Assembly: GCA_037482215.1 (NCBI GenBank)
Contig: CP148074.1
Span: 1,426,001-1,490,000 of the forward strand
Source: Pseudomonas mendocina
GTDB lineage: Bacteria > Pseudomonadota > Gammaproteobacteria > Pseudomonadales > Pseudomonadaceae
Direction: 5' to 3'
Length of the DNA: 64,000 nt
The translations under genes were made by a program, and so were the position numbers. Numbering within the stretch: the stretch's first letter is position 1; every line of letters starts with the position of its first letter. The notes under the pieces are model-generated. The model saw nothing but the letters and a program-made list of their open reading frames with translations. It was not told where the DNA came from and ran no database searches. Shown here piece by piece: positions 1-9,559 of the stretch.

Positions 1-1
1 G

Positions 2-1348
2 GAGCGCCAGCCTGATCTACTGATCACGGTGGATAACGGTATTTCCAGCGTAGAAGGTGTGGCCGCAGCTAAGGCAGCGGGCCTGACTGTACTGGTTACC
101 GACCACCATTTGCCGGGGCCGGAGTTGCCTGCGGCAGATGCCATCGTAAACCCCAACCAGCCTGGATGCAGCTTCCCCAGTAAGTCACTGGCCGGTGTCG
201 GGGTAATGTTTTATGTGCTCCTAGCTTTGCGTGCACGTTTGCGTACGACGGGCTGGTTCAATAACGGCCGAGCTGAGCCCAATTTGGGTGAGCTTCTGGA
301 TTTGGTCGCTCTCGGCAGTGTGGCAGATGTTGTACCGCTGGATGCCAACAACCGCATTTTTGTGCATCAGGGCTTGGCGCGAATTCGAGCTGGGCGGGCA
401 CGCCCGGGCTTGCGAGCGATTCTCGAAGTCGCAGGCCGTGACCATCGCCGTATTACTTCTACAGACCTGGGATTTATTCTTGGCCCCCGCTTGAACGCTG
501 CGGGGCGTCTGGATGACATGGCGCTGGGTATCGAGTGCTTACTTTGCGAAGACCCGGATTTGGCCCGTGATATGGCCGTGCAGCTGGATCAACTCAACCA
601 GGACCGTAAGGCCATTGAGCAGGGCATGCAGCGCGAAGCATTGGCCCAACTTAAAGACTTGCCGTTGGATGACATGCCGTTTGGGCTATGTCTGTTCGAG
701 GCGGATTGGCACCAGGGAGTGATCGGGATTTTGGCATCACGCATGCGTGAGCGGTATCACCGGCCAACTATCGCCTTTGCCGATGCCGGTAATGGTGAGC
801 TGAAAGGATCGGCCCGCTCGGTGCCGGGCTTCCATATCCGTGATGCGCTGGATGCAGTTGCGGCGCGGCACCCCCAACTGATTAGCAAATTTGGCGGCCA
901 TGCGATGGCGGCTGGCCTGTCCCTGCCAGCCTCGCATTTTGGCGCTTTTGCAGTCGCCTTCGATGCAGAGGTTCGCCGACAGCTGACAGAGGATGACCTG
1001 ACTGGTCGCTTGCTTTCTGACGGCACGCTGTCCATTAACGAATTCCATTTGCCCTTAGCCAAAGAATTGCGCAACGCCGGGCCTTGGGGACAGCATTTTC
1101 CAGAACCTTTGTTTCATGGTGTGTTCCAGCTGGTGCAGCAGCGCATTGTCGGTGAGCGCCACCTTAAGGTGGTGCTTAAGACGGAATGTGGAAGCCTACA
1201 GCTGGATGGCATTGCCTTCGGCGTAGATCGTGATGTCTGGCCGAACCCCAATGTGCGCTGGGTAGAGCTGGCCTACAAACTGGATGTGAACGAGTTTCGT
1301 GGTCAAGAGACCGTACAACTGATGATTGCTCACATCAGTCCTCGTTAA
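2..1348 (+). CDS. recJ: Single-stranded-DNA exonuclease RecJ (5' end outside window)
   Basis: RecJ degrades single-stranded DNA 5' to 3' in recombinational and mismatch repair. The reading frame is open from base 2, so the N-terminal part, roughly 120 residues of a protein usually near 570, lies to the left; 448 residues are visible. Seen: the DHH-family motif VTDHHLPG close to the left end, the long helical linker, the DHHA1 motif GGHAMAAGL (about residue 300 of the fragment) and a C-terminal OB-like region ending LMIAHISPR. In many gammaproteobacteria recJ is followed directly by prfB and lysS; here a DUF533 gene and a diguanylate cyclase gene lie between. Identification is firm; the true start cannot be seen. 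Confidence 0.96.
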   Translation, partial: ERQPDLLITVDNGISSVEGVAAAKAAGLTVLVTDHHLPGPELPAADAIVNPNQPGCSFPSKSLAGVGVMFYVLLALRARLRTTGWFNNGRAEPNLGELLDLVALGSVADVVPLDANNRIFVHQGLARIRAGRARPGLRAILEVAGRDHRRITSTDLGFILGPRLNAAGRLDDMALGIECLLCEDPDLARDMAVQLDQLNQDRKAIEQGMQREALAQLKDLPLDDMPFGLCLFEADWHQGVIGILASRMRERYHRPTIAFADAGNGELKGSARSVPGFHIRDALDAVAARHPQLISKFGGHAMAAGLSLPASHFGAFAVAFDAEVRRQLTEDDLTGRLLSDGTLSINEFHLPLAKELRNAGPWGQHFPEPLFHGVFQLVQQRIVGERHLKVVLKTECGSLQLDGIAFGVDRDVWPNPNVRWVELAYKLDVNEFRGQETVQLMIAHISPR

Positions 1349-1480
1349 CCGTTGGAAAACTTCGCTTAGAAGCAATTGCGAGGGCCTGCAATTTTTAGAA
1401 TCACACTGTCATCTAAGTCAAGAAACTTGAGTGACTACAATGGCTCTAGTGTACGTAGAGACTCATAGAGAGAACGTGTG

Positions 1481-2227
1481 ATGAATACTCGTGGATTGCT
1501 TGATCAGTTATTGAAATCTGGCCAAGACCTGCTGCAAAAGAAAGGGGCTGGTGGATCAGGTGGCCTGAGCGGTGGATTGGCCGGTGGGCTAGGTGGCGCA
1601 TTGGGCAGTGTGCTCGGCAACTCCGGCAAAAGCGATTTGGGCTCCGTGCTGAAAGGGGCGGGCGGTGGTGCGCTTGCAGCGGGTGCATTGGGTATGCTGC
1701 TGGGCAACAAGAGCGCCCGCAAAGTTGGTGGTAAGGCGCTGACCTATGGTGGTCTCGCTGCGTTGGGTGTCGTGGCGTATAAGGCGTACAGCAACTGGCA
1801 GGCAAAGCAGTCTGTAGCTCAACCCATTGACCTGCAAACGGTTGACCGCATTGCCGCACCCCAAGTTGAGGAACACAGCCAGGCCATTCTTCGGGCGTTG
1901 GTCGGTGCTGCCAAGGCAGATGGGCATGTTGATGCTCGTGAACGCCAACTGATCGAAGGGGAATTCAGTCGTCTGACCGGCGACGCAGAATTACAGCACT
2001 GGCTTCAAACCGAATTAAACAAACCGCTTGACCCCGCAGAGATCGCCCGCGCCGCGCGCACGCCAGAAATTGCTGCAGAAATGTATGTGGCTAGCGTCCT
2101 GATGGTAGATGAAGAGCACTTTATGGAGCGCGCCTATTTGGATGAACTGGCGCGTCAACTCAAGCTCGATCCAGCGCTTAAAAGTGAGCTAGAGGCACAG
2201 GTGCGCCAGGAGCTGGTCGCAGGCTGA
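1481..2227 (+). CDS. DUF533 / YebE-like TerB-fold inner-membrane protein
   Basis: A 248-residue protein. The N-terminal third (about residues 20-100) is very rich in glycine and alanine, with GxxxG-like runs and a hydrophobic stretch around LTYGGLAALGVVAYKAY. The C-terminal half (about residues 125-245) is acidic and helical, with the TerB-like pattern AAKADGHVDARERQLI, where acidic residues resemble those proposed to bind metal in tellurite-resistance TerB domains. This architecture is that of DUF533 (YebE family), whose biochemical role is unknown; several members are envelope-stress induced. GTG at 1478 immediately precedes ATG at 1481. I chose ATG because family members begin MNTRGLLDQLL and a GAGAGAA purine stretch lies upstream. 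It stands alone between recJ and a convergent diguanylate cyclase gene. Confidence 0.85.
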   Translation: MNTRGLLDQLLKSGQDLLQKKGAGGSGGLSGGLAGGLGGALGSVLGNSGKSDLGSVLKGAGGGALAAGALGMLLGNKSARKVGGKALTYGGLAALGVVAYKAYSNWQAKQSVAQPIDLQTVDRIAAPQVEEHSQAILRALVGAAKADGHVDARERQLIEGEFSRLTGDAELQHWLQTELNKPLDPAEIARAARTPEIAAEMYVASVLMVDEEHFMERAYLDELARQLKLDPALKSELEAQVRQELVAG

Positions 2228-2268
2228 TTGTTTAGGGCTGGCGACCAGCAACAAGGGTCGCCAGTTGC

Positions 2269-3906
2269 TTAAGCAGGCTGCTCGCAATGGAAGACGACGC
2301 AGTTTCTCCCCGCTTTTTTAGCTCGGTAAAGTGCCTGATCGGCCAGTTCGAGTGTGTCATCTAGCTGCTGGCTGTCCACCGGCCAAATAGCGGCACCAAT
2401 GCTGCACCCTATTTGTACCGTCTGCTCTTCAAGATCGATTGGTAGACGCAGTGCCTGTAAAGCTCGCTCGGCCACCATGTGAGCTTGCTCCAGGGCGGTG
2501 CTGGCAGGTACCTGAATCACCATCAGGAACTCGTCCCCTCCCTGGCGTGCGACCAGATCGCCTTCGCGCAGGCAGCCCCGCAGGCGTACAGCAACCTCTT
2601 TAAGTAATTCGTCGCCCGCTGCGTGACCGTATTGATCGTTAACCGGTTTGAAACCATCCAAGTCCATATAAAAAACGACCAGACTGCTTTGGCCAGTCAT
2701 GCACAGTTGCTGGGCTTTGGCCAGATAACCTTCCAAGGCAATGCGGTTTGGTAAGCCTGTCAGTGCATCGTGATGAGCCAGATCCTGCATGGCGCCTAAG
2801 GCGGTTTGCTGCAGGCGTAGGCTTTCGACCAAGTGGCGAATGGACTGACTCAGCGTCACAATCTCGCTGGTTCCCTTGAGGTCTGGAATCACGCTGACCT
2901 TGCCAGCGCTTAAACGGTCTGCTGCTTTTGCAATACGGCGCAGTGGGCGGGTGAAATACCCGGCCAGGAACCAACCCAGTAGCGCAAATAGCACCGCCAG
3001 CAGGCCGCCCCAAAGCCAAATGTTGCGAGTCATCTCACGGGCGGGGTCATAGGCCTGATTGAGTGGCTGGCGGGCGATCACTGTCCAGCCCAAACCTTCA
3101 AAGTTTCTGTAGCCCTTGCTGGACGCCACTCCTGTCAGGTACTCCTGACCATCTGGCCACTTCTGAGTAAACCATTGCGGTTGGGAGATTGGGGTGGATT
3201 GCATGCCCGATAAAACCAGTGGTTGGCCGATCATCTCCTGTGGCCCCAGCAGTACCGTTCCATCCTTGCTAAGAATGAAAAATTCAACATTGCGCGTTTT
3301 TTGAATGGGCTCAAGGATGGCAAGGCGCACTTCGTTGGCCCATGCCCAGGACAGATGGGCGGCGAGAACACCTATAAATTGTCCATCTTTGTCATGTACC
3401 GGCATGCTGATGTCAACAAACTTCATGGCCTCACCCGTGGGGTTAGGCAGCAGTTTGGCCAGCAGAACCGCCTCATGGACGTCACCGATGAATACGCCGT
3501 TCAGTGCCTCCAGATAAACCGGGCGTTGGGCAATACTGACACCCTCAAGCACACGATTGCTGGAGGCCAAGACCAACCCTTGCGCATTGGTAAAGCCGAT
3601 CCAGGCAATTCTGGGGAAGTTCTCTTTGAGCTGATCCAGAAGAGTGCGTACCTGGGCGATATCGTCAGGCCGTTTGAGCACTTCAAGATTGCTGATGACG
3701 CTGAGCATGGAAGCGCGCACTTGCATGTCGATGTCCAGGCGCTCAACCATGGTATTTGCGACTTCTGCCAGGTTTTGCCCCACCCGTTGCTCAATGCGTT
3801 TGCTCGCATCCTGTTCAATGATGGAACCGAGTAACCAGCTCAAGCTGACGACCAGTAACGCAATGATGAGGGCAAAGCGGGTACGCAGACTGTGCGAACG
3901 GAACAT
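2269..3906 (-). CDS. Membrane diguanylate cyclase (dCACHE-HAMP-GGDEF)
   Basis: Makes the second messenger c-di-GMP from two GTP. The order along 545 residues is: TM helix about 10-30; a periplasmic double-CACHE-like sensor about 35-285; a second TM about 295-318 (IWLWGGLLAVLFALLGWFLA); HAMP about 318-370; GGDEF domain about 380-540. The active-site loop is intact (QGGDEF), and five residues upstream sits REGD, an RxxD inhibitory I-site, so product feedback is expected. There is no EAL domain. The gene is convergent with the DUF533 gene and divergent from prfB. The CACHE ligand cannot be predicted from sequence; small carboxylates or amino acids are typical for the fold. A large surface adhesin at the right end of the window is a plausible but unproven downstream output of c-di-GMP. 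Confidence 0.93.
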   Translation of the reverse strand: MFRSHSLRTRFALIIALLVVSLSWLLGSIIEQDASKRIEQRVGQNLAEVANTMVERLDIDMQVRASMLSVISNLEVLKRPDDIAQVRTLLDQLKENFPRIAWIGFTNAQGLVLASSNRVLEGVSIAQRPVYLEALNGVFIGDVHEAVLLAKLLPNPTGEAMKFVDISMPVHDKDGQFIGVLAAHLSWAWANEVRLAILEPIQKTRNVEFFILSKDGTVLLGPQEMIGQPLVLSGMQSTPISQPQWFTQKWPDGQEYLTGVASSKGYRNFEGLGWTVIARQPLNQAYDPAREMTRNIWLWGGLLAVLFALLGWFLAGYFTRPLRRIAKAADRLSAGKVSVIPDLKGTSEIVTLSQSIRHLVESLRLQQTALGAMQDLAHHDALTGLPNRIALEGYLAKAQQLCMTGQSSLVVFYMDLDGFKPVNDQYGHAAGDELLKEVAVRLRGCLREGDLVARQGGDEFLMVIQVPASTALEQAHMVAERALQALRLPIDLEEQTVQIGCSIGAAIWPVDSQQLDDTLELADQALYRAKKAGRNCVVFHCEQPA

Positions 3907-4068
3907 GGCACGACAACTCTTATAAACAATGGCAATAGTCTGTGGCCATTATAGAACGGCAGGTGGACGTTTGTGCTCGGTTGTCGGTCGATTCCTACTG
4001 CAGGGTAGTGGGTTTTGCCGGTATAATCATCGGCTTTTCGAAAGTTTGACCAGCGAGTGCTGCCAGCC

Positions 4069-5164
4069 ATGGAAATCAACCCGATCCTTAATAGCATCAA
4101 GGACCTGTCCGAGCGCACCCAGACCATTCGGGGGTATCTTTGACTACGATCATAAGAATGATCGTCTAGTTGAAGTAAACCGCGAACTCGAAGACCCCAA
4201 CGTCTGGAACAACCCTGAATACGCCCAGAACCTGGGGCGCGAGCGTGCCCAGTTGGCACTGATCGTTGAAACCATCGATGACCTCACCGGCAGCTTGGCA
4301 GATTCCCGCGATCTGCTCGACATGGCCGTTGAAGAGAACGATGAGGGTGCCGTTAACGACATCGTTACTGAAATCGACCGCTTGCGTGAAATTCTCGAGA
4401 ATCTCGAGTTCCGCCGTATGTTCAGTGGCGAGATGGACGAAAACAACGCGTACCTGGATATCCAGGCCGGCTCCGGCGGTACTGAGGCTCAGGACTGGGC
4501 CAACATGCTCCTGCGCATGTACCTGCGTTGGGCTGATAAGCGTGGTTTCGACGCTACCATCATGGAACTCTCCGAGGGTGAAGTGGCGGGCATTAAGGGC
4601 GCTACAGTGCACATCAAGGGTGAGTATGCCTTTGGCTGGCTGCGTACAGAGATCGGTGTGCACCGCTTGGTGCGTAAGAGCCCGTTCGACTCTGGCAACC
4701 GCCGTCACACCTCGTTTACTGCAGTGTTCGTCTCGCCTGAGATCGATGACAACATCGAAATCGAGATCAACCCCTCTGATCTGCGTATTGATACTTATCG
4801 TTCCTCCGGTGCCGGTGGACAGCACGTAAACACCACAGACTCTGCGGTGCGTATTACACACGTCCCGACCAATACCGTGGTCAGCTGCCAGAACGAGCGC
4901 TCCCAGCACGCCAACAAGGACACCGCCATGAAAATGCTGCGGGCCAAGTTGTATGAGCTTGAGATGCAAAAGCGTAACGCCGCCTCCCAAGCACTTGAGG
5001 ACAGTAAGTCCGATATCGGCTGGGGACACCAGATTCGCTCCTACGTACTCGACGCCTCGCGCATCAAAGACCTGCGCACGGGCGTAGAGCGCAGTGACTG
5101 CGACAAGGTGCTGGACGGCGACCTTGATGATTACCTCGTGGCGAGCCTGAAACAGGGGCTGTAA
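4069..5164 (+). CDS. prfB: Peptide chain release factor 2, programmed +1 frameshift
   Basis: RF2 recognises UAA and UGA and triggers peptide release. The gene is in two frames. ATG at 4069 opens a 24-codon frame ending in the in-frame TGA at 4141; translation resumes at +1 from GAC at 4142 to the TAA ending at 5164. The product is 364 residues, the usual RF2 length. The catalytic GGQ ([10 protein letters not shown]) and the stop-codon-reading SPF motif ([10 protein letters not shown]) are both present. The frame that begins at 3929 is only an upstream extension of the +1 frame. The arrangement lets RF2 autoregulate: scarce RF2 slows termination at TGA and favours slippage. lysS follows 90 bases downstream, the order common in gammaproteobacteria. 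Confidence 0.97.
4127..4144 (+). promoter_or_regulatory. RF2 programmed +1 frameshift site
   Basis: The slippery codon CTT is followed directly by TGA and then C (CTT TGA C, 4138-4144). A Shine-Dalgarno-like GGGGG run sits at 4130-4134 with TAT between. This is the classical prfB arrangement: the internal SD pairs with 16S rRNA, the P-site tRNA-Leu slips from CUU to UUU, and the poor stop context UGAC gives time for slippage. Every element can be read directly. Confidence 0.96.
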
Positions 5165-5181
5165 CCGCCACCAGACGGCAA

Positions 5182-5201
5182 GCGGCAGCCTGAGCTGCCG
5201 C
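5182..5201 (+). other. Perfect 8-bp hairpin between prfB and lysS
   Basis: GCGGCAGC, loop CTGA, GCTGCCGC. No T-tract follows, so it is more likely a processing or stability hairpin in a prfB-lysS transcript than a terminator. Confidence 0.6.
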
Positions 5202-5254
5202 GAACCTGCCGGGCTTAATGCCCAACCAACGATTTACAGGACACTTGAACGACC

Positions 5255-6769
5255 ATGAGCGACCAAAACGACCAGCAGTCCCTTTCTCATGAAGAGCGGC
5301 AACACGAAGAAAACAAGCTGATTGCCCAGCGTAAAGAAAAGCTCGCCGCCGTCCGTGAGCAGGGCAACGCCTTCCCCAACGATTTTCGTCGTGACAGCCT
5401 GTGCGCCGATCTGCAGAAGCAGTACGAAGGCAAGACCAAGGAAGAGCTGGAAGTCGCAGCCATTCCGGTCAAGGTTGCTGGCCGTATCATGCTTAACCGT
5501 GGTGCGTTCATTGTTATTCAGGACACTTCCGGCCGTTTGCAGGTGTATGTGAACCGTAAGACGCTGTCCGCAGAACAGCTGGATGCGGTCAAGCATTTTG
5601 ACCTGGGCGACATCATCGCTGCCGAGGGCACCCTGGCTCGTTCCGGCAAGGGCGACTTGTATGTCGACATGAGTAACGTGCGCTTGCTGACCAAATCCCT
5701 GCGCCCACTGCCGGACAAACACCACGGCTTGACCGACACCGAACAGCGCTACCGCCAGCGTTACGTCGACTTGATTGTTAACGAAGAGGTCCGCGACACC
5801 TTCCGTGTGCGTTCCCAGGTCATCGCTCACATCCGTCGTTTCCTCAACGAGCGCGGCTTCCTCGAAGTGGAAACTCCGATGCTGCAGTCCATCCCGGGCG
5901 GCGCCTCGGCGAAACCATTCGAGACTCACCACAATGCATTGGACATGCAGATGTTCCTGCGTATCGCACCAGAGCTTTACCTCAAGCGACTGGTCGTTGG
6001 CGGATTTGAGAAGGTGTTCGAAATCAACCGTAACTTCCGTAACGAAGGCGTTTCGACCCGTCACAACCCTGAGTTCACCATGCTTGAGTTCTACCAAGCG
6101 TATGCGGACTACCAGGACAACATGGACCTAACCGAAGAGTTGTTCCGCGAGTTGGCTCTAAGTGTGCTGGGGACTACTGACGTGCCGTACGGCGACAAGG
6201 TTTTCCATTTCGGTGAGCCGTTTGTCCGTCTGTCGGTTTTTGACTCGATCCTCAAGTACAACCCGGACATCACGGCCGACGATCTGCAAAACATCGATAA
6301 GGCCCGTGAGATTGCCAAAAAAGCCGGTGCCAAAGTGTTGGGTCACGAAGGTCTAGGCAAGTTGCAGGTGATGATTTTCGAAGAGCTGGTCGAGCACAAG
6401 CTGGAACAGCCGCATTTCATCACCCGTTATCCGTTCGAAGTATCGCCGCTGGCTCGCCGCAGTGATGACGATCCGAGCGTTACCGACCGTTTTGAGTTGT
6501 TCATCGGTGGTCGTGAGATTGCCAACGCTTACTCCGAGCTTAACGACGCTGAAGATCAAGCCGAGCGCTTTATGCAGCAGGTTGCCGACAAGGATGCCGG
6601 GGATGATGAGGCGATGCACTACGACGCTGACTTCGTACGTGCACTAGAGTACGGCATGCCGCCGACTGCCGGTGAGGGCATTGGAATTGACCGTTTGGTC
6701 ATGTTATTAACCAATTCGCCATCAATCCGTGATGTCATTCTGTTCCCACATATGCGGCACCAAGGGTGA
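5255..6769 (+). CDS. lysS: Lysyl-tRNA synthetase, class II
   Basis: Charges tRNA-Lys with lysine. 504 residues, the standard length. The N-terminal OB anticodon-binding domain spans about 60-160 ([17 protein letters not shown]). The class II core shows motif 1 (FLEVETPML), motif 2 ([19 protein letters not shown]) and motif 3 ([12 protein letters not shown]) near the C-terminus. ATG at 5255 is preceded by an ACAGGACAC purine stretch. A strong intrinsic terminator directly follows the gene, so prfB-lysS ends here. Confidence 0.98.
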   Translation: MSDQNDQQSLSHEERQHEENKLIAQRKEKLAAVREQGNAFPNDFRRDSLCADLQKQYEGKTKEELEVAAIPVKVAGRIMLNRGAFIVIQDTSGRLQVYVNRKTLSAEQLDAVKHFDLGDIIAAEGTLARSGKGDLYVDMSNVRLLTKSLRPLPDKHHGLTDTEQRYRQRYVDLIVNEEVRDTFRVRSQVIAHIRRFLNERGFLEVETPMLQSIPGGASAKPFETHHNALDMQMFLRIAPELYLKRLVVGGFEKVFEINRNFRNEGVSTRHNPEFTMLEFYQAYADYQDNMDLTEELFRELALSVLGTTDVPYGDKVFHFGEPFVRLSVFDSILKYNPDITADDLQNIDKAREIAKKAGAKVLGHEGLGKLQVMIFEELVEHKLEQPHFITRYPFEVSPLARRSDDDPSVTDRFELFIGGREIANAYSELNDAEDQAERFMQQVADKDAGDDEAMHYDADFVRALEYGMPPTAGEGIGIDRLVMLLTNSPSIRDVILFPHMRHQG

Positions 6770-6773
6770 TTTG

Positions 6774-6803
6774 AAAAAAACCGCCTTCGGGCGGTTTTTT
6801 CTT
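6774..6803 (+). terminator. Rho-independent terminator of lysS
   Basis: ACCGCC, loop TTCG, GGCGGT, flanked by an A-run on the left and TTTTTT on the right. It could work in both directions. Confidence 0.93.
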
Positions 6804-6886
6804 TCAGGGATTGGGAATTTTTCAGCTATTAGCTGACTAAGTACTTAATCAGCCGCAAGTACCACCGACAATGGAAGGTCATTGAG

Positions 6887-7597
6887 ATGTCCAATACCGC
6901 TTATGCAAGTAATACCGTAGTAGCAAGCGCTGTTTCGGATAGCGTTCACTATCTGGGGCGCAAGGCAAGTCGCCGCGGCAGTGAGCAACGCCGACAAAAC
7001 ATTCTTGATGCCGCTATGCGCATTATCGTGCGTGATGGCGTCCGGGCTGTTCGGCACCGGGCCGTAGCCGCTGAAGCAGAGGTACCGCTATCAGCGACCA
7101 CCTACTACTTCAAAGATATCAATGATCTAATCACCGATACTTTCAATCAGTTTGTCGAGCGCAGCGCTGCACACCTCGAGCAATTCTGGGCGGGTACCGA
7201 GGATTTGTTACAACAAATGGTTGACCAGTTGGACGGCACGCCTGAGTCGCGCAAGCGCCTTGCCGATGAGGTCGCCAGGGTTTCTGTTGAATACGTTAAA
7301 GATCAATTGGTTAACCATCGCCAACTGCTGCTTGCCGAGCAGGCATTCATGCAGGAAGCGCTGATTAACCCGCGCCTGTATGAGGTTGCACATGCTCACC
7401 GTAAGCTCATACTCAATGGAGTGACGCGATTTTTCGAAGTGCTTGGCTCAAATGAGGTTGAGCAGGACGCTAAGCTGATGACTGCCATCATCCTGCGCAT
7501 GGAATACATGGGCCTACTCGATGGTGTTGAAAAACTGGATACTGAAGAAATGCTGGCTACGCTCAAGCGCTATATGTACCTAGTGCTTGGGTTGTGA
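6887..7597 (+). CDS. TetR-family transcriptional regulator
   Basis: 236 residues. After a non-conserved N-terminal tail of about 30 residues comes the TetR helix-turn-helix: RRQNILDAAMRIIVRDGV, then AVAAEAEVPLSATTYYFKD (about residues 37-85). The rest is an all-helical ligand or dimerisation domain with no recognisable ligand signature. It heads a co-oriented gene group (lipoprotein, QEGLA protein, AIM24 protein, small membrane protein), with only 28 bases to the next start, so it probably regulates itself and those genes. The order lysS then this TetR gene matches P. aeruginosa as I recall it (PA3700-PA3699). The effector is unknown. Confidence 0.92.
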   Translation: MSNTAYASNTVVASAVSDSVHYLGRKASRRGSEQRRQNILDAAMRIIVRDGVRAVRHRAVAAEAEVPLSATTYYFKDINDLITDTFNQFVERSAAHLEQFWAGTEDLLQQMVDQLDGTPESRKRLADEVARVSVEYVKDQLVNHRQLLLAEQAFMQEALINPRLYEVAHAHRKLILNGVTRFFEVLGSNEVEQDAKLMTAIILRMEYMGLLDGVEKLDTEEMLATLKRYMYLVLGL

Positions 7598-7625
7598 GGT
7601 ACTAACCCTTTATAAGGAGAACCCG

Positions 7626-8177
7626 ATGAACACCTGGCGCGCGCTGCTTGTCGTGTGCTGTACGTTACTCGGAGGCTGTTTGGTGACCCTTAAGGATCCC
7701 ATTCCAGCTAATGAACCTGCTCCAATACCCTTGTTGGGGGAGTGGAGTCGCAAGAACGAGTGGGGTGAACAGGTGTTCATTGAGGTTACCCGGGCCGGGG
7801 CCAATGTTTACCGCGCCCGAGTCTACGATGCCGATCAGGCCGAAAGCGGCGGTGGTGAAGAGTATGGCTTCACTGTTGCTCATCATGGCAGGCGCTGGTA
7901 CATATCAGCAGGTTTGCCTAAAGATATGGGCGCCAACTTCGCCATTGCTGGTTTCGAGCTGACTGCCAACAATGAGCTGGTCCTATACAATCTCGACGTT
8001 GATCGTATCCGTCAGGAAATCAACCAAGGCGTTCTGCAAGGGCAAAATGTTGATATCGCAGAGGCCAATGGCGCCTTGATGACTAGCCCACTGACTGACG
8101 TCTTTTCATTTCTCGACGAACCGGCCAATGCGGATGTATTCATAGAGGTCGCACGCTATCAGCGCGCAGGTGATTAG
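7626..8177 (+). CDS. Predicted outer-membrane or periplasmic lipoprotein, unknown function
   Basis: 183 residues. The short N-terminus MNTWRALLVVCCTLLGGC carries a lipobox with Leu15-Gly-Gly-Cys18, so Cys18 should be lipidated; residue +2 is Leu, so outer-membrane sorting is expected. ATG at 7626 was chosen because AAGGAG lies 7 bases upstream, and the longer frame from 7587 would overlap the TetR gene and destroy the signal. The mature part begins with a Pro-rich linker (PIPANEPAPIPLLGEW), followed by a lipocalin-like alternation of short strands (EQVFIEVTRAGANVYRARVY). I do not recognise a family. It is 17 bases upstream of the QEGLA gene and probably co-transcribed with it. Confidence 0.85.
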   Translation: MNTWRALLVVCCTLLGGCLVTLKDPIPANEPAPIPLLGEWSRKNEWGEQVFIEVTRAGANVYRARVYDADQAESGGGEEYGFTVAHHGRRWYISAGLPKDMGANFAIAGFELTANNELVLYNLDVDRIRQEINQGVLQGQNVDIAEANGALMTSPLTDVFSFLDEPANADVFIEVARYQRAGD

Positions 8178-8194
8178 CGGGTTATGGGGTACGC

Positions 8195-9490
8195 ATGAAT
8201 AGTCGTGACGGGCTGGATGAATACCAGCTGACCGTACGGGCGTTGTCTGACCGAATTGTTGAAGCACAAAACCCGATCAGGGTGCTGGATGCCGTAAAGT
8301 GGGATGACAGCATCCGCCAAGAGTTCATCAAGCACAAAGGCAAAAAGCTGCCAGCTGTTGATCGAGATTATTACCTCGGTCGGCCATTGGCCTTTGATGC
8401 GGCCGCTAAGAAGCTCGAGTTTCAGAACATTGAGCGGGACATTACCCGCCAGCTCGGCCAGTTCAGCCCGGTCGGGCAGATCATGCGTCGTATGTGTCGC
8501 GAATACCGCATGGTCATTCGCATGCTGGAGGCACGGGGGACTGATGACTTCGGTTTGATCAGTCAGGACCTCTATGGTGCGGCTTCTGATGCCTTTCATG
8601 CCGGGGATCCGACACTTGCCGATTTGGGGCTGATGTTCTCTGGCTTTCTGAACAACATCGACAAGCGCGGGGACCTTAAGGACGAGGCGAAGAACCTTAC
8701 TGCCAAGGACGCCGTTGATATCTTGCAGAGCCGTCTGAACAAGGTGTTCGGAGAAAATGAAGACACCATCCGTGTTTTCGAGTCCGATGGCATCATTGCC
8801 GACGCAGCGGCTGGCGCGGACTACATCAAGGTTCGCAGTGACGCTATGTTCAACGAGCGTGACGTAAAAGCGCTAGAAGTCCATGAGGGGCTGGTGCACG
8901 TGGCGACCACGCTCAATGGCCAGAACCAGCCTATCTGTACATTCCTAGCTAAAGGGCCACCTTCATCCACTGTGACGCAAGAGGGATTGGCCATTTTGAT
9001 GGAGGTGATTGCTTTTGCCTCCTATCCATCTCGTCTGCGCAAACTGACTAACCGTACCCGTGCTATTCATATGGCCGAAGAAGGGGCGGATTTCCTGCAA
9101 GTGGCAGAGTTTTATCTGGAGCAGGGCTTTAGCCTTGAACAGAGCTATAGCAATGCCAGCCGTGTTTTTCGCGGCTCCAGCAGCACTGGGTTGCCTTTCA
9201 CCAAGGACCTGTCATACCTGAAAGGCTTCATCATGATCTACAACTACATTCAGCTTGCGGTGCGTAAAGGCAAGCTGGAGCAGATCCCATTGCTGTTTTG
9301 CGGCAAGACCACCCTCGAAGACATGCGCACACTGCGCCAATTGGTCGATGAGGGGCTGGTGGTGCCACCTAAGTACCTGCCACCCCAGTTCAGCGACCTC
9401 AATTCGCTGTCCGCGTGGATGTGCTTCTCCAACTTCCTGAACAACCTCAGTCTTGATCGGATCGAGGCGGATTACGCCAATATCCTTTAA
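8195..9490 (+). CDS. DUF1704 / QEGLA-motif protein, MATCAP-like zinc carboxypeptidase candidate
   Basis: 431 residues, usually annotated 'flavohemoglobin expression-modulating QEGLA motif protein'. Seen: HEGLVH near residue 230, which is HExxxH spacing with two His ligands and the catalytic Glu, followed about 30 residues later by TQEGLA, whose Glu could be the third zinc ligand. Known: the eukaryotic relatives (KIAA0895/MATCAP) are zinc-dependent tyrosine carboxypeptidases that remove the C-terminal Tyr of tubulin and use this spaced motif. Inferred: the bacterial protein is also a peptidase, but its substrate is unknown, and the flavohemoglobin label rests on indirect data. No signal peptide is visible, so it should be cytoplasmic. 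Upstream is the lipoprotein; downstream, after a hairpin, is the AIM24-family gene. Confidence 0.85.
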   Translation: MNSRDGLDEYQLTVRALSDRIVEAQNPIRVLDAVKWDDSIRQEFIKHKGKKLPAVDRDYYLGRPLAFDAAAKKLEFQNIERDITRQLGQFSPVGQIMRRMCREYRMVIRMLEARGTDDFGLISQDLYGAASDAFHAGDPTLADLGLMFSGFLNNIDKRGDLKDEAKNLTAKDAVDILQSRLNKVFGENEDTIRVFESDGIIADAAAGADYIKVRSDAMFNERDVKALEVHEGLVHVATTLNGQNQPICTFLAKGPPSSTVTQEGLAILMEVIAFASYPSRLRKLTNRTRAIHMAEEGADFLQVAEFYLEQGFSLEQSYSNASRVFRGSSSTGLPFTKDLSYLKGFIMIYNYIQLAVRKGKLEQIPLLFCGKTTLEDMRTLRQLVDEGLVVPPKYLPPQFSDLNSLSAWMCFSNFLNNLSLDRIEADYANIL

Positions 9491-9502
9491 TCCTCCATCG
9501 AG

Positions 9503-9536
9503 CCTGGCGCTGATCTAATCAGCGCCAGGGCTTTGC
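9503..9536 (+). terminator. Perfect 12-bp hairpin after the QEGLA gene
   Basis: CCTGGCGCTGAT, loop CTA, ATCAGCGCCAGG, then GCTTTGCT. The stem is very stable but the T-tract is poor. It may terminate or attenuate transcription, or protect the 3' end of the upstream message before the AIM24 gene. Confidence 0.7.
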
Positions 9537-9559
9537 TATAACACCGCGGAGCATCATCA

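Noticed and set aside
4166..6097. Minus-strand frames of 287 codons each opposite prfB (4166-5029) and lysS (5234-6097)
   Set aside because: Antisense to strongly supported essential genes; no motifs.
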